A stretch of DNA of 32,462 bases. Origin: JALHMQ01 sp037441125. Lineage in GTDB: Bacteria > Pseudomonadota > Gammaproteobacteria > Burkholderiales > Burkholderiaceae_F. The stretch spans positions 1-32,462 of the forward strand of contig JBBIST010000028.1 of assembly GCA_037441125.1 (NCBI GenBank). The letters run 5' to 3'. Below the pieces are notes generated by a model. That model had not been told where the DNA came from. It did no database searches and saw only the letters and a list, made by a program, of their open reading frames with translations. The stretch's first letter is position 1; each line of letters starts with the position of its first letter. A program made the position numbers and the translations under genes. This document shows positions 1 through 8,110 of this stretch, one piece after another.

Positions 1-1
1 C

Positions 2-151
2 AAAGGAACGCGCGCGCCGGCCGACGCTGGCGACAGCCCCGCATCGGCCAGCGCGCGCCAAGCTGCGGCCGCGAGCGCCGCCGCCCCCGGTGCCGCGCGC
101 TCGCCGCGCCCGGCGCGCTCGCGCCGGCCGGCGGGCGCGGACAAGGCTTGA
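2..151 (+). CDS. C-terminal tail of a gene entering from the left (partial)
   Basis: Frame 2 is open from the window edge to a TGA at 149-151. It encodes about 49 residues rich in Ala, Pro, Ser and Arg and ending in GADKA. Such low-complexity basic tails are common at the ends of RNA helicases, phasins and DNA-binding proteins in high-GC betaproteobacteria, but nothing here identifies the family. Other frames are also open in this GC-rich stretch, so the call rests only on the stop just upstream of the next gene. The rest of the protein lies outside the window. Confidence 0.4.
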   Translation, partial: KGTRAPADAGDSPASASARQAAAASAAAPGAARSPRPARSRRPAGADKA

Positions 152-197
152 GGCGGCCGGTGCGATCGACCGGCGCGGACCCTGGCAGGCCACGAAC

Positions 198-1394
198 GTG
201 AGATTCCGAGCCGCACACGCCGCACACGCCGACGGCAGCGTCGCGGTCGACGAATGCCTGGTACTGCTGCGCCAGCACGCCGGCGACGAGCGCTTCGTGC
301 GCGCGCCGAACCTCGGCTTCCTGTACCTGACCGAGGCGCTCGTGCCGCAGGCGGCGGCGATCCTGGCGCGGCTGAAGGCCGGAACCGGGGTCGCGAGCTG
401 GGTCGGCGCCAGCGGCGTGGCGATCTGCGCCGCCGATCGCGAGTTCGGCGACGAGCCGGCGCTGGCGGTGATGCTGGGCCAGTTCGCGCCCGGCAGCTTC
501 AATGTCTTCTCGGGCGCGCAGCGGCCACCGGCGCTGGCCGCCCGCACCGACCGCGGCGCCGAAGCCGCGTTCACCGCGCTCGTGCACGCCGACCCCGGCG
601 CGCCGGAGCTGCCGGAGCTGCTGGTCGACATGGCGACCAAGGTCTCGAGCGGCTACCTGTTCGGCGGCCTGTCGAGCGGGCGCGCCGACTCGTGCCAGGT
701 CGCCGACCGCGTGCTGCGCGGCGGCCTGTCGGGCGTGGTGTTCGCCGCCGACGTGCCGCTGGTGTCGCGCGTGTCGCAGGGCGTGCACCCGCTGCCCGCG
801 GCCGGGCGGCGATCGGTGACGGCGGCCGAGGACAATCAGATCGTCTCCCTCGACGGGCGGCCGGCGTTCCAGGTGCTGCTCGAAGACGCCGGCATCGAGG
901 CGCGCGCCGCCGGCCCGATGCGGGCGCAACTGCAGGCGCTGGGCCGGCGCGGACTGTTCGTCGGCTTCGAGCCCGAGTCCGAAGGCGGCTACCGCGAGCG
1001 CACGCCGCATCAGGACTATCTGGTGCGCGCCGTGATCGCGCTCGACCCCGGCCGCGGCCGGGTGACCGTGGCGGCGCCGGTGCAGGCCGGTCAGGTGCTG
1101 CGCTTCTGCATGCGCGACCAGGCGGCGGCGCGCAAGGACCTGATCCGCATCTGCTCCGAGGTTCGGCAGCATGTGCAGGACGCCGTCCCGGGCACGGCGC
1201 CGGCGCAGCCGCGCGGCGCGGTCTACGTTTCGTGCCTCGGCCGCGGCCGGCACCTGTTCGGCGCCCGGCACGAGGAGCTGCGCCTGATCCGGCACCAGCT
1301 CGGCGATCTGCCGCTCGTAGGCTTCTATGCCAACGGCGAGATCGGTGGCGCCAACCTGTACGGCTTTACCGGCGTGCTGACCGTCTTCTACTGA
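198..1394 (+). CDS. FIST N-/C-domain sensory protein
   Basis: The product is about 398 residues from the GTG at 198 (MRFRAAHAAHADG). That start fits the N-terminus of the family better than the Arg-rich upstream extension, which would begin at an ATG at 90. The N-terminal half (FLYLTEAL, then SWVGASGVAIC) matches the FIST N domain. The C-terminal half (YVSCLGRGRHLFG, then GFYANGEIGGANLYGFTGVLTVFY) matches FIST_C. FIST domains are predicted intracellular ligand-sensing modules, often fused to kinases or chemoreceptors; here the domain stands alone with no output domain. There is no signal peptide. Its stop overlaps the end of the convergent litR gene by 7 bp, so the two transcripts run into each other. 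The ligand cannot be told from sequence. Confidence 0.85.
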   Translation: MRFRAAHAAHADGSVAVDECLVLLRQHAGDERFVRAPNLGFLYLTEALVPQAAAILARLKAGTGVASWVGASGVAICAADREFGDEPALAVMLGQFAPGSFNVFSGAQRPPALAARTDRGAEAAFTALVHADPGAPELPELLVDMATKVSSGYLFGGLSSGRADSCQVADRVLRGGLSGVVFAADVPLVSRVSQGVHPLPAAGRRSVTAAEDNQIVSLDGRPAFQVLLEDAGIEARAAGPMRAQLQALGRRGLFVGFEPESEGGYRERTPHQDYLVRAVIALDPGRGRVTVAAPVQAGQVLRFCMRDQAAARKDLIRICSEVRQHVQDAVPGTAPAQPRGAVYVSCLGRGRHLFGARHEELRLIRHQLGDLPLVGFYANGEIGGANLYGFTGVLTVFY

Positions 1395-2362
1395 CTCGGC
1401 GGCAGTGGCCGGTGCTCGTGCGGATGAGCATCGCGCCACTCGACGAGCGCCGGTGCGATCGCCTCCAGCGTGCGCAGCGTGCGCACGCCCTGCGGTGCGC
1501 GGCGATGCAGCGCCGGGCTACTGCCGCCGGCCCAGATCTCGATCGACGCCGGCAGTTCGGCGCGCAGCTCGACCAGGCCGTCGAGCACGGCGCCGGCGCT
1601 CAGTGCCGACGAAAACGACAGCGCGACGAGGTCGGCCTGCTGCGCCGTGGCCGCCAGGACGATGTCGCGGATCGGCGTTTGCACTCCGAGCGAGAGGCAC
1701 CGGCCGCCTTCGAGCGTGAACAGCGCCTCCGCCATCAGCACGCCGAGGCCGTGCCCTTCCTGCGGGAAGGTGGTCAGCAGGATGCGCGGCCGGGCGGCCT
1801 GGTCGGCGCCGGCGAGCGGGATGGCGTTGATCGCGTTGCGCAGGATCACCTGGATCGACTCCGTGTACAGGTGCTCCTCGAAGACCTCCAACTCACCGCG
1901 GCTCCAGGCGTCGCCCACCCGTTCCGTGAGCGGCGCCACCAGCTCGATCACGAAGCGCGACAGCCCGACCCGAAAGAGCGACTGCGACAGTTGCTGGCGC
2001 AGTGACTCGACGCGGTGCTGCTTGACCAGTTCGATGTAGCCGCGCAGGCGCTCGAGCTGACCGCCGTCCTCGGCCGCGCCTGGCGGCTCGACGGCGGTCG
2101 CTTGCGCGATCTGCCGCAGGTGCTCGACCGGCAGGCCAATGATCTTGCCCGGTCGGTGGCCGCGATCCATCAGCCGCTTGATGAGGCGCAGCTTGTCGAC
2201 CTGCTCGGGCGGATAGGTGCGCTCGCCGAAGGCGTCGCGGTCCGGCCGCGGAAAGCCATAGCGGCGCTCCCAGACGCGCAGCGTGTCCTTGGACAAACCC
2301 GTGTCTCGCTCAGCGGCGGCGATCGACGCGGCCGGAGGTGTCCTGGTGGGGCGATCGTTCAT
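1388..2362 (-). CDS. litR: LitR/CarH-type MerR regulator with cobalamin-binding photosensor domain
   Basis: About 324 residues from ATG 2362. A longer start at 2425 (MMRSPPAN) is possible, but the shorter one places the MerR domain at the usual distance from the N-terminus. The order is a MerR winged helix (DTGLSKDTLRVWERRYGFP, about residues 20-40), a four-helix cap, and a Rossmann-type B12-binding domain. Three hallmarks of adenosylcobalamin photoreceptors are visible: W153 followed nine residues later by E163-H164 (the W-x9-EH cap motif), and E-G-H204-x-x-G, which supplies the lower axial histidine. In CarH/LitR the dark AdoB12-bound form represses and light disrupts the complex; that is known for the family and inferred here. 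The gene is divergent from the lipid-modification operon, as expected for its regulator. It ends in a 7-bp convergent overlap with the FIST gene. Confidence 0.88.
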   Translation of the reverse strand: MNDRPTRTPPAASIAAAERDTGLSKDTLRVWERRYGFPRPDRDAFGERTYPPEQVDKLRLIKRLMDRGHRPGKIIGLPVEHLRQIAQATAVEPPGAAEDGGQLERLRGYIELVKQHRVESLRQQLSQSLFRVGLSRFVIELVAPLTERVGDAWSRGELEVFEEHLYTESIQVILRNAINAIPLAGADQAARPRILLTTFPQEGHGLGVLMAEALFTLEGGRCLSLGVQTPIRDIVLAATAQQADLVALSFSSALSAGAVLDGLVELRAELPASIEIWAGGSSPALHRRAPQGVRTLRTLEAIAPALVEWRDAHPHEHRPLPPSQ

Positions 2363-2436
2363 TGGCGGTCTTGTCTGTGCGCCCGTCGTGCCCGTCGGCG
2401 CATTTGCGGGCGGGCTACGCATCATCCCCTACTATT

Positions 2437-2449
2437 TTGTCATGGACAA
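2437..2449. promoter_or_regulatory. Candidate operator, inverted repeat box 1
   Basis: TTGTC-ATG-GACAA is a perfect 5-3-5 inverted repeat in the region between litR and the FAD gene. A minus-strand TTGTCA at 2455-2460 could serve as the -35 of litR, which would place this box between -35 and -10, the usual MerR-family operator position. It matches box 2 in both arms. That LitR binds it is inference. Confidence 0.5.
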
Positions 2450-2453
2450 GCAT

Positions 2454-2483
2454 TTGACAAACATGCTGAAACGCCGATATCTT
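2454..2483 (+). promoter_or_regulatory. Candidate promoter of the lipid-modification operon
   Basis: A perfect -35 hexamer TTGACA (2454-2459) is followed after 18 bp by TATCTT (2478-2483), a 4/6 match to -10. The region is clearly AT-richer than its surroundings. It lies between the two inverted repeats and contains an extra GACAAA half-site at 2456-2461. The start codon of the first operon gene is about 180 bp further on, giving a long leader. Confidence 0.45.
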
Positions 2484-2500
2484 TGCGCCGTTTCTGTTAT

Positions 2501-2513
2501 TTGTCTTGGACAA
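2501..2513. promoter_or_regulatory. Candidate operator, inverted repeat box 2
   Basis: TTGTC-TTG-GACAA has the same arms and spacer length as box 1, centred 64 bp away. The symmetry extends by one base to TTTGTC-N3-GACAAA. If the promoter at 2454-2483 is used, this box lies just downstream of the start of transcription, a position suited to repression. Binding by LitR is inferred, not shown. Confidence 0.5.
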
Positions 2514-2663
2514 AATGCGGATCCTGACTCAAAGCAGATGTGCGCGCGGCGGCCGCGGTTCAGTGTCGGCCCCGCCCGCCGGTTGCCGCGCCGCTGGCCG
2601 CCTCGCTCACCGTGCTTCGGGCGCACTGCCGGTGACCGCCAGCACGCTGCGGGGCGCGTGCGC

Positions 2664-3947
2664 ATGAAGATCGCCATCGTAGGCGCCGGCATCGCCGGCC
2701 TCGGCTGTGCCCATGCGCTGGCGCGAGAGCACGCGGTCACGCTCTACGAGGCCGCGCCGCGGCTCGGAGGGCACACCCACACGGTCGACGTGACCGTCGA
2801 TGGCATCGATCATCCGGTCGACACCGGCTTTCTCGTCTACAACGAACGCACCTACCCGAACCTGATCCGGCTGTTCGCCGAGCTCAAGGTGCCGGTGGCC
2901 CGCAGCGAGATGTCGTTCTCGGTGAGCGTGCCGGCCGCCGGCGGCCGGCGACTTGAGTGGGGCGGGGCATCGCTGGACACGGTGTTCGCGCAGCGGCGCA
3001 ACCTGCTGTCGCCGCGGTTCGTCGGCATGCTGCGCGAGATCCTGCGCTTCAACCGGCTTGCCACCGCGGTTGCGCTCGGCCGCCAGGCGCACGGCGATGA
3101 GACGCTCGGCGAGTTCCTCGAACGGCACCGCTTCGGGCGCGAGTTTCGCCAGTGGTACTTGCTGCCGATGGCGGGCGCGATCTGGTCGTGCCCGCCGGCG
3201 ACGATGCGGGGCTACCCGGCGGCGACCTTCATCCGCTTCTGCCACAACCACGGGCTGCTGCAGGTCGACGGCCGGCCGCAGTGGTTCACCGTGGCCGGCG
3301 GTGCGCGCCAGTACGTCGACCGGATCGCTTCCGGCCTGCGCAACGTGCGCCGCGACGACGCGGTGGTCGAGGTCGTGCGCCAGCCGGGCGCGCACAAGGT
3401 GACGGTGCGCAGCCGGCGCGGCGCCGACAGTTTCGATCAGGTCGTGCTCGCCTGCCACAGCGACCAGTCGCTGTCGCTGCTGACCGATGCCGACGCCGAC
3501 GAGCGCCGCCTGCTGGCCGGCGTCGGCTTCCAACGCAACCGCGCCGTCCTGCACACCGATTCGCGCCTGCTGCCGCAGACGCGCAAGACCTGGTCGGCGT
3601 GGAACTACGCCAGCAGCGGCGGCGACGAGCCGGCAGTCGCCGTCACCTACCTGCTGAACCGGCTGCAGCCGCTGCCGTTTAGTTCGCCGGTGATGGTGAG
3701 CCTCAATCCGATCGTCGAGCCGCGCGCCGAGCGCGTGATCGCCGAGTTCGACGTTGCGCATCCGCTGTTCGACGGCGCCGCGATCGACGCGCAGCGACGG
3801 CTGGCCGACGTTCAGGGTCGCCGCCGCGTCTGGTTCGCCGGCGCCTGGACCGGCTACGGCTTCCACGAAGACGGGCTGAACTCCGGTCTTGCCGTGGCTG
3901 GGTCGCTGCGTGCGCTCGGCCGCCGCTCGGCGCTGCAGGCCGCCTGA
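2664..3947 (+). CDS. FAD-dependent amine-oxidase-family protein (COG2907 type, UfaD-like)
   Basis: 427 residues from ATG 2664. The N-terminal dinucleotide-binding motif GAGIAGLGCA (residues 7-16), followed by an acidic strand end (LYEAAPRLGGHTHTV), is typical of flavin amine oxidases and related desaturases. The C-terminus (RVWFAGAWTGYGFHEDGLNSGLAVA) is the usual second flavin-contact segment. COG2907 proteins sit beside DUF1365 and CFA-synthase genes in light- and singlet-oxygen-induced clusters, and the furan-fatty-acid desaturase UfaD is a related flavoprotein. I infer a role in oxidising a methylated fatty acyl chain. It is the first gene of the operon, 19 bp before the next gene if that starts at 3967. 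A longer open frame upstream of 2664 is Arg/Pro-rich and not credible. Confidence 0.85.
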   Translation: MKIAIVGAGIAGLGCAHALAREHAVTLYEAAPRLGGHTHTVDVTVDGIDHPVDTGFLVYNERTYPNLIRLFAELKVPVARSEMSFSVSVPAAGGRRLEWGGASLDTVFAQRRNLLSPRFVGMLREILRFNRLATAVALGRQAHGDETLGEFLERHRFGREFRQWYLLPMAGAIWSCPPATMRGYPAATFIRFCHNHGLLQVDGRPQWFTVAGGARQYVDRIASGLRNVRRDDAVVEVVRQPGAHKVTVRSRRGADSFDQVVLACHSDQSLSLLTDADADERRLLAGVGFQRNRAVLHTDSRLLPQTRKTWSAWNYASSGGDEPAVAVTYLLNRLQPLPFSSPVMVSLNPIVEPRAERVIAEFDVAHPLFDGAAIDAQRRLADVQGRRRVWFAGAWTGYGFHEDGLNSGLAVAGSLRALGRRSALQAA

Positions 3948-3966
3948 GCGACGCCCGACTGCGGCG

Positions 3967-4884
3967 ATGTCCGTGCACCGTTTGCCGCCACTCGTAGCGA
4001 TGAACCGCCGGCCGCACGCCCAGATCGGCTTTGGAGCCGTGCGCCACGCGCGGCTGCAACCGCGCGCGCATCGCTTCGCTTACCGCAGCTTCTTCCTGCG
4101 CCTGCCGCTGCGCGCGCTGGCACAGCAGCCTCTGGCGCTGCGCTGGCTGCGCCACAACCGCGCCGGCCTGTTCTCGCTGCGCGACGCCGACCATGGCGAC
4201 GGCGGCGCGCCGCTGCCCTGGATCGAGTCGCTGCTGGCGCGCGCCGGCGTGACCGATGCCGGGGGCGAGATCTGGCTGCACACGTTTCCGCGCCTGTTCG
4301 GCTACGTCTTCAATCCGGTCAGCTTCTGGCTGTGCCATCGCGCCGACGGCGCCCTGCGGGCGATCGTGTGCGAGGTCAACAACACCTTCGGCGAGCGCCA
4401 CTGCTACCTGCTCGCACACGACGACGGCCGCGTGCTGCGCTGGGGCGAGGAACTGGTCGCGCCGAAGGCGCTGCACGTCTCGCCGTTCTGCCCGGTCGCC
4501 GGCCGCTATCGCTTCCGCTTCATGCTGAGCGCAGGCGACGACGGCGAGCGCTTCATCGCGCGCATCGATCACGACGGCGCCGACGGCCCGCTGCTGCAGA
4601 CCTCGATCGCCGCCCGCCTGGTCGAGCTCAACGACGCCGCGCTGCTGCGCGCGCTGGCGTGCTACCCGGCGTTCACGCTCGGCGTGATCGCGCGCATCCA
4701 CTGGCAGGCGCTGCGGCTGTGGGTCATGCGCGTGCCGCTGTCGCGCAAGCCGGCGCCGCCTGCGGTCGCGTTCACGCGCTCGCTGCCGACCGCCGCGCAC
4801 CCGGCGCAACCCGCTGTGTCGAGGCCGGCGCCGGGTGTGCGCGACCGCGTCAGCCCCGGTCCCGCCTCAACGCTTCCCGCCTGA
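3967..4884 (+). CDS. DUF1365 family protein
   Basis: About 305 residues. The alternative start ATG 4000 (MNRRPHAQIGF) would give 294 and is equally likely, as neither has a strong ribosome site. The opening GAVRHARLQPRAHRFAYRSFFLRLPL and the segment RLFGYVFNPVSFWLCHRADG followed by EVNNTFGERHCYLL are the DUF1365 signature. The molecular function of DUF1365 is not established. It almost always neighbours the FAD amine-oxidase-like and CFA-synthase-family genes, as here, so a shared step in acyl-chain modification is likely. There is no signal peptide. The last 50 residues are Pro/Ala/Arg-rich and look like an unstructured tail. Confidence 0.85.
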   Translation: MSVHRLPPLVAMNRRPHAQIGFGAVRHARLQPRAHRFAYRSFFLRLPLRALAQQPLALRWLRHNRAGLFSLRDADHGDGGAPLPWIESLLARAGVTDAGGEIWLHTFPRLFGYVFNPVSFWLCHRADGALRAIVCEVNNTFGERHCYLLAHDDGRVLRWGEELVAPKALHVSPFCPVAGRYRFRFMLSAGDDGERFIARIDHDGADGPLLQTSIAARLVELNDAALLRALACYPAFTLGVIARIHWQALRLWVMRVPLSRKPAPPAVAFTRSLPTAAHPAQPAVSRPAPGVRDRVSPGPASTLPA

Positions 4885-4896
4885 ATCAACGAGCCC

Positions 4897-6162
4897 ATGA
4901 ACGACATCGCCCTGTCCCTGACCGCCGATGCCTTGCGCCATCGCCCCGACGCGCTCGACCGGCGCGCGTTTCCTGCCGCTGCCCGGCCGGTGCTGGCGCT
5001 GCTGTCGCGCGCCGACCGCGGCTCGCTGCTGCTGCAGTTTCCCGACGGCCAGCGCGCCTGCTTCGGACAAGGCCCACCGGTGGCCGAAGTGCACCTGGCG
5101 CGCTGGAACGTGTTCGCCGCCGTGCTCGATCGCGGCGACATCGGCTTGGCCGAGACCTATGTCGCGGGCGACTGGTCGAGCGGCGATCCGGCGCGCGCGC
5201 TCGCCTTCTTCGTGCGCAACCGCGCCGCCGTCGAGCGCGTGATCTACGGCTCGTACCTGGGCTCGCTGCTGTACCGGCTGCGTCACCTGCTGAAGGGCAA
5301 CAGCCGGCGGCAGGCGAGAAGGAACATCGTCGCCCACTACGACCTCGGCAACGAGTTCTATTCGCTGTGGCTCGATCCTTCGATGACCTACAGCGGCGCC
5401 CTGTTCGCCAGTGGCGCCAGCGACGGCGACGGCGCGCACCGGCCGGCCACCCCGGAGCAGTTGCAGGCGGCGCAGGGCGCCAAGGTGGCGCGCGTGCTCG
5501 ACCAACTGGGGCTCGAGCGCGGCGCGCGCGTGCTCGAACTCGGTTGCGGCTGGGGCGGTTTCGCCGAGGCCGCGGCGCGCCGCGGCGTGCACGTCACCGG
5601 CCTGACGCTGTCGCCGGCACAACTGCAGTACGCGCGCGAGCGGTTGCAGCGGCAGCGGCTTGCGGCCGAGTTCGCGCTGCGCGACTACCGAGACGAAGCG
5701 GGGATCTACGACGGCATCGCCAGCATCGAGATGTTCGAAGCGGTGGGCGAGAGGTACTGGCCGGACTTCTTTGCCACGCTGCGCCGCTGCCTGAAGCCCG
5801 GTGCCCGCGCCTGCGTGCAGACGATCACCATCGACGAGTCGCTGTTCGACCGCTACCGCGCCGGCACCGACTTCATCCAGCAGTACATCTTTCCCGGCGG
5901 CATGCTGCCGTCGCCGTCGAAGTTCAGCGCCCAGGCGGCCAAGGCGGGACTGCAGATCGTCGCCACGCACCGCTTCGGTCGCGACTACGCCAAGACGCTC
6001 GCGACCTGGCGCGCCAACTTCATGCGCCGGCAGGCGGCGGCGCTTGCGCTCGGCTTCGACCAACGCTTCGTCCGTCTGTGGGAGCTGTATCTCGCCTATT
6101 GCGAGGCGGCCTTCGCCGAGGGCAGCACCGATGTCGTCCAGTACACGTTGTTGCGCCGCTGA
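4897..6162 (+). CDS. cfa: Cyclopropane-fatty-acid-synthase-family SAM methyltransferase (UfaM-like)
   Basis: 421 residues from ATG 4897, 12 bp after DUF1365. It has an N-terminal helical domain (to about residue 140), then HYDLGNEFYSLWLDPSMTYS and SAM motif I VLELGCGWG (212-220). E281 in SIEMFEAVG and the YIFPGG loop are also CFA-family features. The enzyme transfers a methyl(ene) group from S-adenosylmethionine to the double bond of a membrane phospholipid acyl chain. Two residues that bind the catalytic bicarbonate in E. coli Cfa appear changed: the Cys of YSCAYW is G167 here, and the His of HTI is Q308 (QTI). UfaM-type enzymes, which make methylated chains leading to furan fatty acids, are a plausible alternative to a true cyclopropane synthase. 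The 3' end overlaps the next start by 32 bp, so the two are probably translationally coupled. Confidence 0.88.
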   Translation: MNDIALSLTADALRHRPDALDRRAFPAAARPVLALLSRADRGSLLLQFPDGQRACFGQGPPVAEVHLARWNVFAAVLDRGDIGLAETYVAGDWSSGDPARALAFFVRNRAAVERVIYGSYLGSLLYRLRHLLKGNSRRQARRNIVAHYDLGNEFYSLWLDPSMTYSGALFASGASDGDGAHRPATPEQLQAAQGAKVARVLDQLGLERGARVLELGCGWGGFAEAAARRGVHVTGLTLSPAQLQYARERLQRQRLAAEFALRDYRDEAGIYDGIASIEMFEAVGERYWPDFFATLRRCLKPGARACVQTITIDESLFDRYRAGTDFIQQYIFPGGMLPSPSKFSAQAAKAGLQIVATHRFGRDYAKTLATWRANFMRRQAAALALGFDQRFVRLWELYLAYCEAAFAEGSTDVVQYTLLRR

Positions 6163-6814
6163 CCGCCGACGGCGGCTGCCGCACCTGGCGCTGGCGCTGG
6201 CGTTGGCAGCGGCTGCCGGCCCGGCAGCGGCGCAGTCCGAGCGCGGCGCGCTGCCACAGGCTTCGGCGGCGGCGGGGACGTCCGCGACCGCTGCGCACAT
6301 CACGCGCTACGTCGATGACGGCCGCCTGCTGGGCGAGGGCCGGCTCACCTGGTTCGGCTTCCACGTCTACGACGCGCGCCTGTATGCGCCGGCGAACTTC
6401 GATCCGATCGATGCCACCGCCCGCCCCTTCGTGCTCGAGCTGACCTACGCGCGCAGGCTCTCGGGCCGGTCGATCGCCGAGGCGAGCCGCGACGAGATGC
6501 GGCGCCTGGGCTTCGGCGACGAGGCGCAGCATGGGCGCTGGCTGGCGCAGATGGAACGCCTGTTCCCCGACGTCGAGCCGGGCCGGCGCATCGCCGGCGT
6601 CAACCGGCCCGGCGGCGGCGCCCGCTTCTATGTCGACGGCGGTTACGCCGGCAGCATCGACGAGCCGGAGTTCGCACGCGCCTTCTTCGCGATCTGGCTC
6701 GACCCGCGCTCGCGCGCGCCGCGCCTGCGCGAAAGCCTGCTCAAGGGCGCGCGCTCGAGCACGGCCGGCGCAGCGCGCGCCGGCGTTGCGCCGGCGTCGG
6801 TCGTCTCGCCCTGA
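6131..6814 (+). CDS. Exported chalcone-isomerase-like protein
   Basis: 227 residues from ATG 6131, inside the end of the methyltransferase gene. Residues 1-35 form a signal peptide: a basic stretch RRRRLPH, a Leu/Ala core and a cleavage-like AAAQS. The mature part (LTWFGFHVYDARLYAP, then FVLELTYARRLSGRSIAEAS, then GARFYVDGGYAGSIDEPEFARAFFAIWLDP) matches the bacterial chalcone-isomerase-like family. These usually lack evidence of flavonoid activity and may bind fatty acids. Such genes recur in CFA/DUF1365/DUF3833 light clusters. A periplasmic role in handling modified acyl chains is inference. Confidence 0.82.
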   Translation: MSSSTRCCAADRRRRLPHLALALALAAAAGPAAAQSERGALPQASAAAGTSATAAHITRYVDDGRLLGEGRLTWFGFHVYDARLYAPANFDPIDATARPFVLELTYARRLSGRSIAEASRDEMRRLGFGDEAQHGRWLAQMERLFPDVEPGRRIAGVNRPGGGARFYVDGGYAGSIDEPEFARAFFAIWLDPRSRAPRLRESLLKGARSSTAGAARAGVAPASVVSP

Positions 6815-6822
6815 GGCCGGCG

Positions 6823-8103
6823 ATGAGCACCGCCGCCGTGCCGGTCAACGCGCGCCCGGTCTCCGGTCAGGGGCTGGCGAGCTACGCGCTGCTCGGCCTG
6901 CCGCTGGCGCTCACGGCGCTGCCGGTGAACATCCTGCTGCCCGACTTCTACGCGCGCGAAACCGGACTGGCCTTGACCGCGATCGGGCTGGCGCTGCTTG
7001 CCACCCGCCTGGTCGACGCGCTGGCCGATCCGCTGCTCGGCGCCTGGGTCGATCGCCAGAAGTCTCGCGGCGGCTACCTGCGGCCGATCCTGATCGCCGC
7101 GCCGCCGCTGGCGATCGGTTTCGCGCTGCTGATGCATCCGCCCGCGGTCGGCGCCGGCGCGGCACTCGCCTGGCTGCTGGCGACGCTGGTCGCATGCTCG
7201 CTCGGCTACTCGCTGGCGATCGTCGCCTACCAGGCCTGGGGCGCCGAGCTGGCGCACGACGACGCCGGGCGCACGCGCATCACCGCGGCGCGCGAGGGTG
7301 CCGGCCTCGTCGGCGTGCTGATCGGCGGTGCCGTGCCGACGGCGCTCGGCATGTCGCCGCTGGTGTGGATCTTCCTCGCCTGCTTGGCACTGGCGCTCGC
7401 CGCGCTTGCGCGCGGCGCGCCGCGGCCTTCGCGCCCGCCGCACGCACCGGCCGCCGGCGGCCCGTTCGCGAGCTTCCTGCTGCCCCTGGCCACGAGCCGG
7501 CTGCGCTGGCTGCTGGCGGTGTTTGCGCTCAACGCGGTGGCGCCGTCGATCACCGCCACGGTGTTCCAGTTCTTCGTTGCCGATCGCCTTGGGCTGGCGC
7601 AGTACACGGGGCTGTTCCTGGCGCTGTACTTCATCGCCGGTGCGGCGAGCATGCCGCTGTGGGTGCGGCTGGCGCGGCGCCGGCCGCTGCACCTGGTCTG
7701 GCTCGCCGGCATGGTGGCCGCAGTGGCCGCCTTCATCTGGGCGGTGCTGCTCGGCGAGGGCCAGTTCGGCGCTTTCGCGCTGATCTGCGTGCTTTCCGGC
7801 GTTGCCTTCGGCGCCGATCTGGCGCTGCCGCCGGCGCTGCTGGCGCGCGTGATCGACGCCAACGGCCACGGCGGCCAGCGCGAAGGCGCCTACTTCGGCC
7901 TGTGGAACTTCGTCAACAAGCTGACGCTGGCGCTGGCCGCAGGCATCGCCCTGCCGCTGCTGGAGGCGCTCGGCTACGTGCGTGGCGCCAGCAGCGCCGA
8001 GGCGCTCGGCGCGCTCGCCTTCGTCTATGCCGTCGTTCCCTGTCTGCTCAAGCTCACCGCCGCCGGGCTGCTGCTGGTCGCCTGGCGCCGGCAACGATTC
8101 TGA
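6823..8103 (+). CDS. MFS transporter, GPH/MelB-like
   Basis: 426 residues from ATG 6823, with TGAGG overlapping the previous stop as ribosome site. It has about twelve hydrophobic segments. Loop 2-3 carries RLVDALADPLLGAWVDRQKSRGGYLRP, the glycoside-pentoside-hexuronide (MelB-like) form of the MFS motif with conserved Asp residues. A similar MFS gene is present in singlet-oxygen/light clusters of other proteobacteria. The substrate is unknown; the operon suggests a lipid, lipid precursor or protective metabolite rather than a sugar, which is inference only. Confidence 0.85.
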   Translation: MSTAAVPVNARPVSGQGLASYALLGLPLALTALPVNILLPDFYARETGLALTAIGLALLATRLVDALADPLLGAWVDRQKSRGGYLRPILIAAPPLAIGFALLMHPPAVGAGAALAWLLATLVACSLGYSLAIVAYQAWGAELAHDDAGRTRITAAREGAGLVGVLIGGAVPTALGMSPLVWIFLACLALALAALARGAPRPSRPPHAPAAGGPFASFLLPLATSRLRWLLAVFALNAVAPSITATVFQFFVADRLGLAQYTGLFLALYFIAGAASMPLWVRLARRRPLHLVWLAGMVAAVAAFIWAVLLGEGQFGAFALICVLSGVAFGADLALPPALLARVIDANGHGGQREGAYFGLWNFVNKLTLALAAGIALPLLEALGYVRGASSAEALGALAFVYAVVPCLLKLTAAGLLLVAWRRQRF

Positions 8104-8110
8104 GGACCTC

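Noticed and set aside
2284..2295. TGTCC-TT-GGACA inside litR as a third LitR box
   Set aside because: It lies in the conserved DNA-binding helix codons, its spacer is two rather than three bases, and the similarity is probably due to coding constraint.
4332..6443. A 703-codon plus-strand frame across DUF1365 and the methyltransferase
   Set aside because: It is dominated by Arg, Ala and Pro, overlaps two well-supported genes in another frame and has no motif.
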